NCBI GenBank assembly: GCA_900756555.1
Contig: CAAEKP010000139.1
Coordinates: 1-23,354 of the forward strand
Length of the DNA stretch: 23,354 nucleotides
Source of the DNA: Peptococcaceae bacterium
GTDB taxonomy: Bacteria > Bacillota > Peptococcia > Peptococcales > Peptococcaceae
Direction: 5' to 3'
Below are positions 23,007-23,354 of this stretch, piece after piece. Numbering within the stretch: the first letter of the stretch is position 1; each line of letters starts with the position of its first letter. The position numbers were made by a program, and so were the translations under genes. The notes beneath the pieces were generated by a model, which worked only from the letters and a program-made list of their open reading frames with translations, did not search any database and was not told the DNA's origin.

Positions 23007-23016
23007 ATGTGCGTTG
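22975..23016. repeat. 42-bp direct repeat, copy B
   Basis: Second copy of the 42-bp unit described at 21553-21594, 1,422 bp away. The sequences to the left of the two copies are unrelated, so the homology is confined to the terminator element. Confidence 0.85.
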
Positions 23017-23044
23017 CACTATTCGTAACTGTGCAAGTTGTTTT

Positions 23045-23354
23045 CTACTTTACATTCCAAATACTGCGATACCATTGCATAGCATACTGGCTTTCCTGCG
23101 GCAGCCGTTCGTTCTGTGCCAGCATCTTCCCATATGCAGCCTTATCGACTGATGTTGCAAAGGATTGCAGCTGCTCCAGCAAGTCTTTCAAGCGTTCCCC
23201 TGCTAATCCTTTCATCCAATCGGTGAACTTTCCTCTCAATGTTGGCAGCTCCTGTGCCTCCCGATACCAGAATGTTTTATACAGCACCGGGCTTACCAAC
23301 ACGCCATCACATTCCAGGGCAATCTTTTCCTGCATGACCCGCTCCAGTTCCAGA
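23045..23354 (-). CDS. Unrecognised protein, C-terminal part (runs off the window)
   Basis: About 102 residues ending IWNVK are visible. An ATG at 23335 is in frame, but the frame stays open through it to the window edge (LELERV before the Met) and there is no ribosome binding site before that ATG, so this is probably the tail of a longer protein. The sequence is soluble, mostly helical and rich in Leu, Glu and Lys, with aromatic-rich spots (KTFWYREAQ, MQWYRSIW). I do not recognise the family. It is followed by a terminator identical in design to that of the neighbouring ATPase gene. Confidence 0.65.
   Translation of the reverse strand, partial: LELERVMQEKIALECDGVLVSPVLYKTFWYREAQELPTLRGKFTDWMKGLAGERLKDLLEQLQSFATSVDKAAYGKMLAQNERLPQESQYAMQWYRSIWNVK

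Overview
The window looks like chromosomal DNA of a low- to mid-GC member of the Bacillota (Firmicutes). The evidence is strong GGAGG-type ribosome binding sites, TTGACA/TATAAT promoters, the sporulation genes spoIIR and sigH, and the gene order mrnC-thyX-rlmB-rae1-sigH. A Negativicutes gut anaerobe would fit, but that is inferred from gene content and remembered families, not from any search. Most genes lie on the minus strand; only spoIIR and an ABC exporter pair read rightward.

Left part (1-3830): a YbaK-type Cys-tRNA(Pro) deacylase diverges from spoIIR. An AT-rich AbiE-type (type IV) toxin-antitoxin pair follows, with a palindromic operator over its -10 box. It is separated by two intrinsic terminators from a tRNA operon read Tyr, fMet, Thr, Met from a consensus promoter.

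Centre left (3862-9260): sigH has its own consensus sigma-A promoter. Upstream on the same strand lies the compact RNA/nucleotide operon mrnC-thyX-rlmB-rae1. ThyX is a two-domain tandem protein in which each domain has lost a different half of the signature motif. A sodium:alanine-type (AGCS) symporter follows, with two 11-bp direct repeats overlapping its promoter.

Centre (9260-14880): a gene-poor stretch holds a possible structured small RNA. Then come a YmfI-like SDR reductase (EF-P modification), a divergent heterodimeric ABC exporter with one degenerate ATP site, and a candidate structured RNA of about 290 nt with its own promoter and terminator just downstream of phoR.

Right part (14882-21524): a complete phosphate locus, pstS-pstC-pstA-pstB-phoU-phoB-phoR. 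A PHO-box-like TTTACA array precedes pstS and a long hairpin separates pstS from pstC. The encoded PstS is circularly permuted: the canonical C-terminal half comes first and the canonical N-terminal half last. PstSCAB imports phosphate, PhoU links the transporter to signalling, and PhoR/PhoB presumably control the locus.

Right end (21553-23354): an AAA+/DUF4143 ATPase gene lies between two near-identical 42-bp terminator repeats, followed by the C-terminal part of an unrecognised gene that runs off the window. The most notable items are the permuted PstS, the split-motif tandem ThyX, the RNA candidate after phoR, and the repeat-bounded ATPase cassette.
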